This document shows positions 9,195 through 20,113 of a stretch of 64,000 nucleotides of DNA, piece after piece (the stretch's first letter is position 1; each line of letters starts with the position of its first letter). The notes below the pieces were generated by a model, which ran no database searches, was not told the origin of the DNA, and worked only from the letters and a program-made list of their open reading frames with translations. The position numbers and the translations under genes are program-made. The stretch is taken from the NCBI RefSeq assembly GCF_011405515.1, contig NZ_AP022671.1:3162001-3226000 (forward strand), in the 5' to 3' direction. The stretch comes from Nitrospira sp. KM1. Its GTDB lineage: Bacteria > Nitrospirota > Nitrospiria > Nitrospirales > Nitrospiraceae.

Positions 9195-10211
9195 TCAGTC
9201 CATGGTCAGCACGACGCGAAACCTCGCCTTTCCGCTCAACATGCGGTCATAGGCCGATGCCACCTGTTCGAGGGAAAAAGTTTCAACCATTGGTCGTATT
9301 CCGGTGAGAGCGCAAAATTTCAGGGTGTCTTCAGAATCGCGCCCCGTCCCGGACGGCCATCCTTGGATCGATCGCCGTGCCCCGATGAGCTGAATCGGAG
9401 TCACAGTAATCGGGTCGGCTGAGGCGCCGACGACTAGAAGCTTCCCGCCGACAGTCAGCCCATCAACAAGCGCGGACATAGACTTACTGTCAGGGGCGGT
9501 AGACAGGATGACTGTGGCACCTCCCATTTTCGCCAACTCACCGGCTGCGTTGGCCGAACCCGCGTCAAGGTATTTCGCTGCTCCCAATCGAAGTGCGAGA
9601 GCCTCCTTATCCTTTCCTCTTCCGATGGCCACGGTATGGAATCCCATCTTGGCGGCGAACTGAATTCCAAGATGTCCCAGGCCTCCTAACCCCTGAACGA
9701 CGACCAAGTCTCCCGCGCGCGCGCCGCTGTGCCGAAGACTATTAAAGGTTGTGACACCCGCACACAAGAGGGGAGCGGCTTCCACCGGGGAAAGATCATC
9801 GGGAATCGCTGCGAGGGTTTCGCTTTTTGCAATCATATATTGGGCGTAGCCGCCATCATGGCTGAACCCGGTGACCTTGAACTCATGACAACCCATGAAG
9901 TCTCCTCGACGGCAGGGCATACAGCGGCTGCAATGGCCGCCATGCCAGCCCACACCCACTCTCTGCCCCGTCTTCCAGTTTGGAACATCCTCACCGGCAG
10001 TATCGATCACTCCCGCGACTTCATGCCCTGTGATCCGAGGGTATTGGAGCGCCGGCCAATGTCCCTCCTTGACAAACACATCGCTATGACAGACACCGCA
10101 AGCCTGCACTTTGATGCGAACCATACCGGGACCAGGATCGGGAATCGCCCGTTTCACAATTTCAAATGCACCGCCGGGATTATTGATCTGGGCCGCAGTC
10201 ATTTGAGCCAT
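9195..10211 (-). CDS. Zinc-dependent alcohol dehydrogenase (AdhP-like)
   Basis: This 338-residue member of the medium-chain dehydrogenase/reductase family carries catalytic zinc ligands C41 (in ACGVCHSD) and the GHE motif at 62-64. Structural zinc ligands are C94, C97, C100 and C108 (CSRCMPCRRGDFMGC). The NAD(P)-binding loop GLGGLGHLG is at 174-182. It resembles AdhP/AdhT-type alcohol dehydrogenases that interconvert primary alcohols and aldehydes with NAD(H). It is a single gene on the minus strand with a divergent lipoprotein cyclase gene upstream. Substrate and physiological direction cannot be read from the sequence. Confidence 0.92.
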   Translation of the reverse strand: MAQMTAAQINNPGGAFEIVKRAIPDPGPGMVRIKVQACGVCHSDVFVKEGHWPALQYPRITGHEVAGVIDTAGEDVPNWKTGQRVGVGWHGGHCSRCMPCRRGDFMGCHEFKVTGFSHDGGYAQYMIAKSETLAAIPDDLSPVEAAPLLCAGVTTFNSLRHSGARAGDLVVVQGLGGLGHLGIQFAAKMGFHTVAIGRGKDKEALALRLGAAKYLDAGSANAAGELAKMGGATVILSTAPDSKSMSALVDGLTVGGKLLVVGASADPITVTPIQLIGARRSIQGWPSGTGRDSEDTLKFCALTGIRPMVETFSLEQVASAYDRMLSGKARFRVVLTMD

Positions 10212-10418
10212 GGTTGCCTCCCAAAGGATGTGGTCGTGAGGGTATAGAAAGAGCCTAGTTCATCCGATTCGATCAGGGCAAGATCCAAGGCGGACTCAGA
10301 TAACAGGGTGCATCGCTATATGGCTCCATCAGGATATTTCCCGCAACACAGTTCGCTTCATGATAAAACATGGACGTCGCCTTTCAAAGTAAGGGATCGA
10401 GGAGGTGCGAAGAAAAAT

Positions 10419-11240
10419 ATGAGTGGTCAGCCGTACAGGATGCGAATCATTGTGGCGGTCTGTCTTCTCGTGATGTGCTCATGCTCCAGTGATCCTGTGC
10501 CAACTGGAACATTCGTCCACGAGAAGTTTGTCGATCTCACACATCCGTTCGAACCGGAAACAATCGTCTGGCCTACCGAGCAAAACTTCAGGCTGATCAC
10601 GCAGTTCCAAGGAGACACGCCGGCAGGCTATTACTATTCTTCGAATCGCATCGAGATGCCCGAGCATGGCGGCACTCACATCGACGCGCCGATCCACTTT
10701 GCCAAGGGCGGCCGCACCCTCGACCGAATACCTCTAGATAAATTGATTGGTGCAGGGGTTCGGATTGATGTGTCGTCATCATGCAGCCGCGAGCGGGACT
10801 ATCGGGTGATGGTGCGGGACCTCCAGCAATGGGAGTCGCTAAACGGAACTATCCCGTCTCATGCTATCGTGCTGCTCGACACGGGGTTCGCCCGTCTTTG
10901 GCCCAATAGGCGAGATTATCTGGGAACGGAGCTGAGAGGACCGGCAGGTGTGCGGGAACTTCACTTTCCCGGATTGCATCCTGAGGCGGCTGCGTGGCTG
11001 ATACGCGAACGGCATGTGAAGGCCGTCGGCATCGACACCGCTTCTATCGATTACGGACAGTCTATTGGATTCGAGTCACATGTGACATTGTTGTCCAACG
11101 ACATTGCTGTATTCGAGAATGTAGCCGATCTCTCATTACTTCCAGCTCGCGGGTTTAATGTGGTGGCGTTGCCGATGAAGATTGCGGAGGGATCCGGCGG
11201 ACCTTTACGCATCATTGCGGTGATGTCGGAAGCGAAATAG
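10419..11240 (+). CDS. Lipoprotein of the cyclase/kynurenine formamidase-like family
   Basis: I start this 273-residue protein at ATG 10419, 11 bases after ggaggtg (10401-10407); the open frame back to 10308 is not needed. Residues 8-22 are a lipoprotein signal (MRIIVAVCLLVMCSCSS), with C20 or C22 as the lipidated residue. The mature part is a cyclase-family metal hydrolase (pfam Cyclase, as in KynB), with the metal motif HGGTHIDAP at 83-91 (His83, His87, Asp89). The expected later features are present: a VLLDTGFARLW segment and VKAVGIDTASIDYG. The substrate is unknown. The envelope location is unusual compared with cytosolic KynB. Confidence 0.85.
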   Translation: MSGQPYRMRIIVAVCLLVMCSCSSDPVPTGTFVHEKFVDLTHPFEPETIVWPTEQNFRLITQFQGDTPAGYYYSSNRIEMPEHGGTHIDAPIHFAKGGRTLDRIPLDKLIGAGVRIDVSSSCSRERDYRVMVRDLQQWESLNGTIPSHAIVLLDTGFARLWPNRRDYLGTELRGPAGVRELHFPGLHPEAAAWLIRERHVKAVGIDTASIDYGQSIGFESHVTLLSNDIAVFENVADLSLLPARGFNVVALPMKIAEGSGGPLRIIAVMSEAK

Positions 11241-11538
11241 TGCGCAGGCTTTTCTGTTCCGGTGGACTCGAGCGTTCTTTTCAGGCGAAGGACAGAAAAC
11301 TCAGCGTCAATTGCATAATCCCGTTTACGTTCCACGACAGCACTAGCTGGCAGCCAATCTCCAACCTTTTGGTCTGAGCGGCTTCTGCAACCCTGATGAA
11401 GCAATGGAGTTGAAAGTGGACATGGATTCGATGAGAGACTGCGGTCGCCGAGGCGACCGCAGTGAAGAAGGTGATAGGCGGTTCGATTAGCCGGAGGGGG
11501 TGTTCCGGCACTCGTACAGAGCAGTACTCAAACCGTCA
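11241..11538. other. 298-base gap with one hairpin
   Basis: This is the interval between the convergent cyclase gene and ahcY. Apart from the inverted repeat at 11439-11462, I see no gene. A 76-codon minus-strand frame at 11281-11511 has no ribosome binding site and no recognisable product. Confidence 0.6.
11439..11462 (-). terminator. Perfect 10-bp hairpin downstream of ahcY
   Basis: ctgcggtcgc and gcgaccgcag pair perfectly around a 4-base loop, about 77 bases past the ahcY stop on the minus strand. There is no clear T-run on either side. It may end transcription from either of the convergent genes ahcY and the cyclase, or act as an RNA 3' end stabiliser. Confidence 0.45.
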
Positions 11539-12873
<1,335 letters not shown>

Positions 12874-12902
12874 TCATTTATCGACTCATACGCCCAAGGC
12901 GA

Positions 12903-14051
12903 TTACAGTCCGGCGTCCTTGCGCAGGATCTTCGCCTTGTCCGTCTTTTCCCAGGTGAATTCCGGTTCATTCCTGCCGAAATGACCGTAGGCCGCGGTCT
13001 TTCTAAAGATGGGCCGGCGGAGCTTGAGGTGATCGATGATCCCTCGCGGAGTCATTGGGAAATGTTTGCGCACGAGTTTGTCGAGGTTGTCCACGGACAC
13101 TTTTTCGGTGTTCTTGGTATCTACCAACACGGACACAGGATCGGCGACGCCGATCGCGTATGCGAGCTGAACTTCGCATTTATCGGCAAGTCCGGCGGCC
13201 ACGATATTCTTGGCAATGTAACGGGCCATGTACGAAGCAGAGCGGTCAACCTTTGTGGGATCCTTTCCGGAAAAGGCACCGCCGCCATGACTACCATGAC
13301 CGCCGTATGTATCGACAATGATCTTCCTTCCGGTCAGTCCTGTGTCACCCATTGGACCACCGACCACGAATCGTCCGGTCGGATTGATATGATGCTTGAC
13401 GCTAGTCAGGTCGTAGAGTCCCTTCGGCATGACCGGCTTGATCACCTTTTCCATGATTCCGCGTTCGATCTGCTTGTTGGTCACGTCCGGGCTGTGCTGA
13501 GTGGAGACGACAATGGTATCGATACGGACCGGCTTTCCGTTTCGGTATTCCACTGTGACCTGGGACTTGCCATCCGGACGCACCCACGGAAGGATGTTTT
13601 TCTTTCGGACTTCAGCCAGGCGGCGGGTCAATCGATGCGCCAGGACGATAGGCATGGGCATCAACTCCGACGTTTCATTCGTCGCATAGCCAAACATCAG
13701 ACCCTGGTCTCCGGCTCCGCCCGAATCGACTCCCATGGCGATGTCGCCGGATTGTTGATGAATAGCCGTCAGGACGGAGCAGGTATTGCAGTCAAAGCCC
13801 CAAGACGCGTCGCAGTACCCCACGTCTTTGATGACATCGCGGATGATGTCCGGGATCTCGACGTAAGCTTTGGTCGATATCTCGCCGGCTACGAATGCGA
13901 TGCCGGTGGTCAGGATAGTTTCACAAGCCACTCGGCTGAATTTATCCTGACCGATGATGGCATCCAGAATGCCGTCGGAAATCTGGTCGGCGATTTTATC
14001 GGGATGTCCTTCGGTCACAGACTCGGACGTGAACAAATAATTGTTTCTCAT
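12903..14051 (-). CDS. metK: S-adenosylmethionine synthetase
   Basis: The protein has 382 residues, as is usual for MetK. Signatures visible are [17 protein letters not shown] near the N-terminus, [12 protein letters not shown] (ATP/methionine site) and [16 protein letters not shown] (the P-loop-like motif). The ATG at 14051 follows gaggagcc. It makes S-adenosylmethionine from methionine and ATP, the methyl donor and the cofactor of the radical SAM enzymes encoded in this window. I looked in the upstream region for a SAM or SAH riboswitch and did not find a convincing one. Confidence 0.97.
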   Translation of the reverse strand: MRNNYLFTSESVTEGHPDKIADQISDGILDAIIGQDKFSRVACETILTTGIAFVAGEISTKAYVEIPDIIRDVIKDVGYCDASWGFDCNTCSVLTAIHQQSGDIAMGVDSGGAGDQGLMFGYATNETSELMPMPIVLAHRLTRRLAEVRKKNILPWVRPDGKSQVTVEYRNGKPVRIDTIVVSTQHSPDVTNKQIERGIMEKVIKPVMPKGLYDLTSVKHHINPTGRFVVGGPMGDTGLTGRKIIVDTYGGHGSHGGGAFSGKDPTKVDRSASYMARYIAKNIVAAGLADKCEVQLAYAIGVADPVSVLVDTKNTEKVSVDNLDKLVRKHFPMTPRGIIDHLKLRRPIFRKTAAYGHFGRNEPEFTWEKTDKAKILRKDAGL

Positions 14052-14420
14052 CGGCTCCTCAGTGTGATTCGGTGAAAGAAACCCCAGCCGCTTCGGTGTG
14101 ACCCGGGTGACGTCGGGGTGCTTTGCAGAATAGAGGCGATATTAACGGAGATATGCTGCTTTGTCCATCACTTCAATAGTACTGGACGGGGATTCCAATA
14201 GTAGGGGCTCTGCAGGCCCTACACAGCGGGCGAGGTTTGCTTGACACTTGTTTTCCAGCACTTGTAAGATGCAAGCGTTTGCGATTTCCCCCGCCTTGCA
14301 ATAAGGCTAAGGGTGCTCTCGGGAGTGAAGGCTATCCCCTTGGCTCAGTACCGTCTTAGCTCCAATTCAACGATGTTGTAATGATGGTGTGCCTGATGGA
14401 AGAACTAAGGTATCCGGGTA
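14052..14420. other. Divergent intergenic region between metK and resB-like gene
   Basis: This region of about 370 bases must hold the metK promoter (minus strand) and the promoter of the cytochrome c maturation operon (plus strand). It also has a short inverted repeat, gtaggg...ccctac, near 14200-14220. I see no coding sequence and no riboswitch fold I can support. Confidence 0.55.
14241..14270 (+). promoter_or_regulatory. Sigma70-type promoter for the cytochrome c maturation operon
   Basis: There is a perfect -35 TTGACA at 14241-14246, an 18-base spacer and TAAGAT at 14265-14270. It leaves an untranslated leader of about 145 bases before the ATG at 14421. Confidence 0.55.
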
Positions 14421-15854
14421 ATGAATATGCCGCCTGAGACGGTATCACCCCAGGACGCTCCACGGTCCCCGGCTCCTGGTATCGGCTGGAATGAGTTTTC
14501 ACGTGAACTGGTGGACTTTTTCGCCTCGATCAGGCTGGCGATGTTTCTGTTCCTCTTCATTGCAATGACCGCCACCATCGGAACCGTCATACAGCAGGGG
14601 GAACGGCCTGAAACCTACATTCAGGAATACGGGGAAAATGCCTATCGGTGGTTTCTTCGACTTGGGTTTACCGACGTCTACCATACATGGTGGTTCACGA
14701 GTCTGCTCGGACTGCTGTGCGTGAACTCTCTCACCTGTTTCTATAAACGGTTCCCGGCTGTCTGGCGTTCCATGAAGCAGGACAGGGTCAGCGTGACCTT
14801 GAGCTTCATTCAGGGAATGAAACAGCGGGCAGAGATGCATGTTTCGGGTAGCAAGGAATCCGTCGCCAAGCAATTGGCCCAGCACTTTATCGAAAAAGGC
14901 TATCGCGTTCTCGCAAAAAACGATGCCGGCGATGTCACGGTGTACGCGACGAAGGGAGTGATGGGCCGGGTAGGCGCTCATATGGCCCATCTCAGCGCCA
15001 CGGTCATCGTACTGGGCGGACTTCTAGGGAGTTATTACGGCTTTCAAGAGTTCGGCGTGTGTCTCGAAGGCCAGACCTACCATATCCCGCGAGGCAACTT
15101 TGACTTGAAAGTAGACAAGTTCTGGATCGATTACCATGAGAACGGGTCCGTCAAGTCATACAACAGTACGTTGACCGTCCTAGATGGTGGGCAAGCGAAG
15201 TTGACGAAGACGATTACGGTGAACGATCCGCTGGTCTATAAGGGAATCTGGTTCTACCAATCCAGTTACGGTGACGCATGGGACCAGATCGAAATCGCGC
15301 GGGTCAATATCAAGGAGAAGCAATCCGACAAGGTGATCAAGACAGTCGATCTCGAGTGGCAAAAGGAGCAGGCCGTCGATGATCTCAAATTAAAGTTGGC
15401 CATCACGGATTTCGTAGCGGACTTTGCATTCAACTCCACGGAAAAGAAGGTCTATTCCAAGACCGTCGAACATGCCAATCCAGCGATCAAGCTGGCAGTG
15501 AACGAACGTAGCACGGTGGAGGCGACGCCGTGGATCTTCTATCAATTCCCGGATTTGTTCGACATCAAAGATTCGAAATATCAGTTCGAGCTGATTGGCT
15601 ATAAGCCAAAGAAATACACGGGTTTGCAAATTGCCAAGAATCCCGGCGTCAATATTGTCTGGATAGGTTCCACGATGATTGTCGTCGGCATTACGTTGTC
15701 TTCTTTCATTTATCACCGCAGGATTTGGACGAAGATCATTCCCGATGGAGATGGCGTTACCGTGCATATCGGAGGAACGACGCACAAGAGTCTTATCGAT
15801 TTTCAAAAGGAATTTCGTAAGCTTACTGAGAAAATCCACACATTTTCCGCATAG
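14421..15854 (+). CDS. resB: Cytochrome c biogenesis protein ResB (Ccs1)
   Basis: The 477-residue protein has the ResB/Ccs1 topology: a transmembrane helix near residues 36-56 (SIRLAMFLFLFIAMTATIG followed by TVIQQGE, a family hallmark), a second helix near 85-105, a third near 190 (AHLSATVIVLGGLLGSYYG), then a large periplasmic domain of about 200 residues and a final helix near 410-430. It is the partner of CcsA in system II cytochrome c maturation, delivering heme to reduced CxxCH apocytochromes outside the membrane. It is the first gene of a run that continues with ccsA, two tlpA-like genes and ccdA. It fits the six CxxCH sites encoded further along. Confidence 0.93.
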   Translation: MNMPPETVSPQDAPRSPAPGIGWNEFSRELVDFFASIRLAMFLFLFIAMTATIGTVIQQGERPETYIQEYGENAYRWFLRLGFTDVYHTWWFTSLLGLLCVNSLTCFYKRFPAVWRSMKQDRVSVTLSFIQGMKQRAEMHVSGSKESVAKQLAQHFIEKGYRVLAKNDAGDVTVYATKGVMGRVGAHMAHLSATVIVLGGLLGSYYGFQEFGVCLEGQTYHIPRGNFDLKVDKFWIDYHENGSVKSYNSTLTVLDGGQAKLTKTITVNDPLVYKGIWFYQSSYGDAWDQIEIARVNIKEKQSDKVIKTVDLEWQKEQAVDDLKLKLAITDFVADFAFNSTEKKVYSKTVEHANPAIKLAVNERSTVEATPWIFYQFPDLFDIKDSKYQFELIGYKPKKYTGLQIAKNPGVNIVWIGSTMIVVGITLSSFIYHRRIWTKIIPDGDGVTVHIGGTTHKSLIDFQKEFRKLTEKIHTFSA

Positions 15855-15929
15855 CCGATAGTGGTCAAATCGTACCTGACTTGGGTATGATGAACGATCG
15901 GGAATGTGGTATCGATCAACGGAGGATTT

Positions 15930-16844
15930 ATGGCCCGCTCGTTGTTCTTATTCGACATGACTTTTTGGCTCTATCTGGCTTCGTTGACCCTCTACATCGC
16001 CTATCTGTTCGCGCGCCGTCCTGCAATGGCATTCGCACCGGCAGGACATCCTATTGAGAATTTTGACGAGCGTGACGGGGCATGGGCCACACAACTCGGA
16101 CAGGTAGCCACGCTTGTGACCATATTCGGCTGGATGGTGAATACGGCCGCGCTCTTCACGCGCGCGTTTGAACGACTCCAACATTCAGGGACGTTTGCGC
16201 CCTGGTCGAATCAGTTCGAAGCAATGGCGTATGTGTCCTGGGCGATCATTCTTGGGTATGTACTGCTTGAGTTGCGTTACAAGATCAAGGCGATAGGCGC
16301 GTTCGTCGTGGGAATAGGATTTATCGCCATGGGGGCCGCCTCTTTATTGCCCTATCGATATCAAACCGCCGAGCCATTGGTTCCAGCCCTCAATAGCTAT
16401 TGGATTTATATTCACGTATCCGTGACGTTGACCAGTTATGCTGCATTCGCGATGGCGGGCGGACTCGGCCTGATGTACCTATTTAAGGAACGGGCAGAAC
16501 AACACGGGAGCAAATCGCGTTTTTATGCTGCATTTCCAGACCTTGAGACGATTGATGAACTCGGATACAAGGCCATCATGATCGGGTTTCCTCTTCTGGC
16601 ATTCGGCATCATTCTCGGAGCCATGTGGGCTAATTATGCATGGGGGGGGTATTGGAGTTGGGATCCCAAGGAAACGTGGTCGCTTATCGTATGGCTCATC
16701 TATGGCGCGTATATCCATGCCCGGATGACCAGGGGATGGGAGGGGCGACGGGCGGCGATTTATGCCGTCTTCGGATTTCTCATGGTCATTTTTTGCTTCT
16801 GGGGAGTGAATTTTTTATTGTCGGGACTTCACGCCTACGCTTGA
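15930..16844 (+). CDS. ccsA: Cytochrome c biogenesis protein CcsA (ResC-like)
   Basis: The start is the ATG at 15930, four bases after ggagg; a frame open back to 15906 is less likely. This gives a 304-residue membrane protein with about eight helices. The heme-handling tryptophan-rich signature WGGYWSWDPKETWS lies at residues 238-251, in a CcsA/CcmC-type domain, and conserved histidines are seen at 162 and 263. With ResB it forms the heme export and ligation complex of system II. The spacing to resB (75 bases) suggests one operon. Confidence 0.94.
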   Translation: MARSLFLFDMTFWLYLASLTLYIAYLFARRPAMAFAPAGHPIENFDERDGAWATQLGQVATLVTIFGWMVNTAALFTRAFERLQHSGTFAPWSNQFEAMAYVSWAIILGYVLLELRYKIKAIGAFVVGIGFIAMGAASLLPYRYQTAEPLVPALNSYWIYIHVSVTLTSYAAFAMAGGLGLMYLFKERAEQHGSKSRFYAAFPDLETIDELGYKAIMIGFPLLAFGIILGAMWANYAWGGYWSWDPKETWSLIVWLIYGAYIHARMTRGWEGRRAAIYAVFGFLMVIFCFWGVNFLLSGLHAYA

Positions 16845-16917
16845 TGAGGCGGAGAACCGGCACCCAACCGGATAGACCGGTTTCGAGCCTGCGGAAGGCT
16901 CACAGAAGAGGACACCC

Positions 16918-17535
16918 GTGTCAGACCAGCCGACAACTTCGTTATCAGATTCGACCGGCCGTTCCCGCCCGCTGATCTTCGTCATCGGAGCCGTCATTTT
17001 CGGCCTCGTGTTTGGCATCGTTTGGATGCAAAGTGCGAAGTACGAACCCTTGGTCATAGGAAAAATGGCTCCGGATTTTGCTTTGTCTGATCTCAGTGAC
17101 AAGCCGTATCGGCTGTCCGATTTTCGTGGGAAAGTCGTATTTCTCAATTTTTGGGCTACCTGGTGCAAACCGTGCCGCGAAGAAATGCCTTCGATGGAAG
17201 TGCTCAACAAGAACTTCGAGAAGGATGGGTTGGTGATCCTGGCTGTCAGCATCGATCGTGTCACGACGACCAAGGATATTCCTCCATTCGTCAAGGGCAT
17301 GAACCTGACGTTTCCCGTCCTCATCGATTCTTGGGGAAAGACGGACAAACCGTACAAGCGCATGGGCGTTCCCGAGACATTCATTATCGATCAGGAGGGG
17401 ATCATTCGTGAGATCGTGATCGGACCCCGTGATTGGACGAGAATCGATAGTCTTCAAATCCTGACGAAACTATTGAATGTGACCCCAAAAACTGCCGCCG
17501 AATCCTCGATTGTCTTAGAAAGGAAGAGAGGATGA
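16918..17535 (+). CDS. Membrane-anchored thioredoxin-like protein (ResA/TlpA type)
   Basis: The 205-residue protein starts with GTG at 16918. One N-terminal transmembrane helix (about residues 18-37) anchors a periplasmic AlkC/TSA-Redoxin fold. The active site is W-C83-K-P-C86 in FWATWCKPCREEMPS, followed by a cis-Pro region VPETFIIDQEG. ResA-type proteins keep apocytochrome CxxCH cysteines reduced for heme ligation. Its stop overlaps the next start by four bases (ATGA), so the two thioredoxin-like genes are translationally coupled. Confidence 0.9.
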   Translation: MSDQPTTSLSDSTGRSRPLIFVIGAVIFGLVFGIVWMQSAKYEPLVIGKMAPDFALSDLSDKPYRLSDFRGKVVFLNFWATWCKPCREEMPSMEVLNKNFEKDGLVILAVSIDRVTTTKDIPPFVKGMNLTFPVLIDSWGKTDKPYKRMGVPETFIIDQEGIIREIVIGPRDWTRIDSLQILTKLLNVTPKTAAESSIVLERKRG

Positions 17536-18071
17536 AGTCCGCTTTGTCCATAGGAGCGGGTGTCGCCGTCATCACATTATGGACAACGGTCCTCACGGCT
17601 GGCGTGGTCATTCCCAGTCCCGTGGCCAAGCGGGGAATCGTCAAGACAGGGGACGAAGCTCCTAATTTTCAATTACGGGATATGGAAGGGCGGCTGGTCG
17701 CGTTATCGGACCTTCGCGGCAAAGTCGTGCTGCTCAACTTTTGGGCAACTTGGTGCGGGCCCTGCCGAGTTGAAATGCCGGCGATGGAAGAACTGTATAG
17801 AACGTTCGGGCGGAAGGATTTTGAAATCCTGGCCGTATCGACGGATGCGCAGGGGGTCACGGTCACCCGCCCATTTCAGCAGGAAAATCATCTGACGTTT
17901 CCCATCCTCCACGATGCGGACTTTCGTGTTGGGCTGACATATGGAGCCCGTACCCTCCCAATGACATTCATGGTCGACCGACAAGGTATCGTGCGGCACC
18001 AGATTTTTGGCGCACGGGACTGGAGCGCCCCTGAAGCCCAGCAATTGATCCGCTTGTTGATGAAGTCGTAG
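17532..18071 (+). CDS. Second thioredoxin-like protein (TlpA type)
   Basis: The 179-residue protein has a signal peptide or anchor at residues 6-25 and a thioredoxin-like domain with C75-G-P-C78 in FWATWCGPCRVEMPAME. It overlaps the upstream tlpA-like gene by four bases and is followed after six bases by ccdA. It differs from its neighbour in the CxxC dipeptide (GP here, KP there), so the two may have different redox potentials or different targets, for example one for apocytochromes and one for another periplasmic thiol. That division of labour is inference. Confidence 0.9.
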   Translation: MKSALSIGAGVAVITLWTTVLTAGVVIPSPVAKRGIVKTGDEAPNFQLRDMEGRLVALSDLRGKVVLLNFWATWCGPCRVEMPAMEELYRTFGRKDFEILAVSTDAQGVTVTRPFQQENHLTFPILHDADFRVGLTYGARTLPMTFMVDRQGIVRHQIFGARDWSAPEAQQLIRLLMKS

Positions 18072-18077
18072 TAGGCT

Positions 18078-18824
18078 GTGACACAATCAATCTCACAAAT
18101 CTCGCTGCTTGCCGCATTTTCAGCAGGGCTGCTCTCATTTGTCTCCCCATGCGTCCTGCCGCTCGTCCCATCATACATTTCCTACATTACAGGATTGTCG
18201 ATCGAGCAATTGACCGATGCGACCGCCCGTTCGAGATTCAAGACCACAATCGTGGTCAACTCGCTCCTCTTCATCGCGGGGTTTTCTGCCGTATTCGTCG
18301 CCTTTGGGGCGTCCGCCAGTTTTATCGGGCAGATGCTGATCACCTATCAGGACCATATTAGGAGAGTCGGCGGCGTGCTGATTATCGTGTTCGGGTTGTA
18401 TTTACTGGGGATTTTGAACATTAATTTCCTGCAAATGGAGCACCGGTTTCAATTCCGTAACCGGCCGGTCGGCTATCTCGGCTCATTTCTCATCGGCGTG
18501 GCGTTCGCTGCCGGTTGGACACCATGCGTCGGTCCTGTGCTCGGAACCATTTTGTTATACGCGAGTACTACGGACTCATTGCTAAACGGCATCCTCCTCC
18601 TTACGAGCTATTCCCTCGGGCTAGGTCTTCCCCTGTTTCTCACGGCTCTCGGAGTCGACCGGTTTCTAGCCTATTTCAAACAGGCGCGTGCATACCTTTG
18701 GGGAGTCTCCACGGTGAGCGGGGTCATGCTAGTGGTCGTGGGCGTGATGATTTATGCGAATTCACTGACGATGATCACGAGCTTCCTGGAACGCTATGGA
18801 ATCGGATGGTATCTCGGCCAATGA
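18078..18824 (+). CDS. ccdA: Cytochrome c-type biogenesis protein CcdA
   Basis: The 248-residue polytopic protein starts with GTG at 18078. It has six predicted helices, with the paired redox cysteines of CcdA/DsbD-beta at C25 (FVSPCVLPLVPSY) and C150 (GWTPCVGPVLG). It passes electrons from cytosolic thioredoxin across the membrane to periplasmic thioredoxin-like proteins such as the two encoded just upstream. It closes the maturation operon resB-ccsA-tlpA-tlpA-ccdA. Confidence 0.95.
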   Translation: MTQSISQISLLAAFSAGLLSFVSPCVLPLVPSYISYITGLSIEQLTDATARSRFKTTIVVNSLLFIAGFSAVFVAFGASASFIGQMLITYQDHIRRVGGVLIIVFGLYLLGILNINFLQMEHRFQFRNRPVGYLGSFLIGVAFAAGWTPCVGPVLGTILLYASTTDSLLNGILLLTSYSLGLGLPLFLTALGVDRFLAYFKQARAYLWGVSTVSGVMLVVVGVMIYANSLTMITSFLERYGIGWYLGQ

Positions 18825-18989
18825 GAACCGCTGAAAAAGCTTGCAGCATCGTTCTCATGCCAGCGCGAGCGTCATCCGTACTGGCAAAATTTCGAACTCA
18901 TCCGGTGATTGCCAGGAACCGCCAGATACGGTGAGAGGCTCACACCCCATAAGAGTGACCCCGAGTGCATACACGCTTAGTAGTACGGG

Positions 18990-19007
18990 TTTCCTCTTGA
19001 GAGGAAA
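18990..19007. terminator. Small hairpin between convergent ccdA and bamD
   Basis: TTTCCTC and GAGGAAA form a perfect 7-bp stem around TTGA in the gap between convergent genes. It is weak as a terminator because it is AT-rich and lacks a following T-run. Confidence 0.3.
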
Positions 19008-19041
19008 GTCGAAGGAAAACGACTGGCTCAGGGTCTGCGGA

Positions 19042-19980
19042 TCAGCACCAGGCGCCGATTCGGCAAGTTACAAATGAGGGGGCCAGCCCATTGGCCGAGG
19101 GAATGCGAAGGGAACTACCAGTGGTCTCGGGAACAACTCCAGCGGCAAGGCTCGATTGATCACCGGATGAAGAAGGGGAGGCTTCAACGGATGCGGGCTC
19201 ATCTTGTTTCTTGGCCGCGACAGCAGTCGGTTTACCACCGTTTATTTTGGCCAGCAGTTTCGCCCCCTCTTTGGAGTGTGTACTATTCGGATACTTTTCC
19301 GCCAGCAGCGTGAGTTTTTCACTCGCCCAGTCATCCGCGCCCAGGTCGTGGTAACTCAACGCCAAAAAATATAGGGCATCGGGAGCGACGGACTTATCTG
19401 GATAGACCTTCATGATCTGGTCAAACCGGTGGGCAGCTGCCAGGTATGACCCTCTTCGATAATAGAACTGTCCGACAAATAAATGCATCTGAGCCAGGAG
19501 ATCATGGCATTCCTGCAATTTTTCACTCGATGGACCGTCGTATCTGCTTCCGGGATATTCGCGACGTAATCGCTCGAACGATTCGATGGCCTTCTGAATA
19601 GGTTCCGGATCGCGTTCGATGCCTTTGGCCCGTTTCATCTGGCTTTCACCGACCCGAAACGCCGCATAGGGTGCGAGCACATGCGTGCGATGGAGATCGA
19701 GGAAGTGATTGTATTCCACGATCGCTTCGGCGTATTCCTCCTTTTCGAAGAAGGCCTCGCCGCGCTTCATGATGACGTTCGGATCGTAGTTTTTTTCGAT
19801 AGTATCGCCCAGGAAGATGGACTCGTCCGTTCCACTCACGTTTTTCTTGGCAGTAGGGTCGGCATTTTTGGGCGTGCTTGAACACCCGACGGCGAAGGAG
19901 AAGGCTCCGATCAGGAGCATGAACTGTAACGGAATGCCCGGCCACTGAGTACGTATGACCGAACGTATCATCGATAGCAT
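19042..19980 (-). CDS. bamD: Outer membrane assembly lipoprotein BamD
   Basis: The 312-residue protein has a lipoprotein signal ending FAVGCSS, with Cys33 as the lipidated residue. The body has the BamD tetratricopeptide pattern, with RGEAFFEKEEYAEAIVEYNHFLDLH, APYAAFRVGESQMKRA and the second half APDALYFLALSYHDLGADDWASEKLTLLAEKYPNS. A low-complexity Ser/Pro/Ala tail follows from about residue 245. BamD works with BamA in inserting beta-barrel proteins. It stands alone here, without the other Bam genes. Confidence 0.88.
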   Translation of the reverse strand: MLSMIRSVIRTQWPGIPLQFMLLIGAFSFAVGCSSTPKNADPTAKKNVSGTDESIFLGDTIEKNYDPNVIMKRGEAFFEKEEYAEAIVEYNHFLDLHRTHVLAPYAAFRVGESQMKRAKGIERDPEPIQKAIESFERLRREYPGSRYDGPSSEKLQECHDLLAQMHLFVGQFYYRRGSYLAAAHRFDQIMKVYPDKSVAPDALYFLALSYHDLGADDWASEKLTLLAEKYPNSTHSKEGAKLLAKINGGKPTAVAAKKQDEPASVEASPSSSGDQSSLAAGVVPETTGSSLRIPSANGLAPSFVTCRIGAWC

Positions 19981-20113
19981 AAAGTGATGCCCTAGTTTGT
20001 AGCAGGAGAGTCTCCAAATTGCAACGAACTACGATGAGTTGACCCCCATACCATCGGGACCTATAATCCCGCGCAGAAAGCAAACGTGGATCGACCGAGA
20101 ATCCAGCTTGAGC

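Noticed and set aside
14052-14420. Possible SAM or SAH riboswitch upstream of metK
   Set aside because: I could not find the conserved core or pairing of any SAM or SAH class; the region looks like a plain divergent promoter region.
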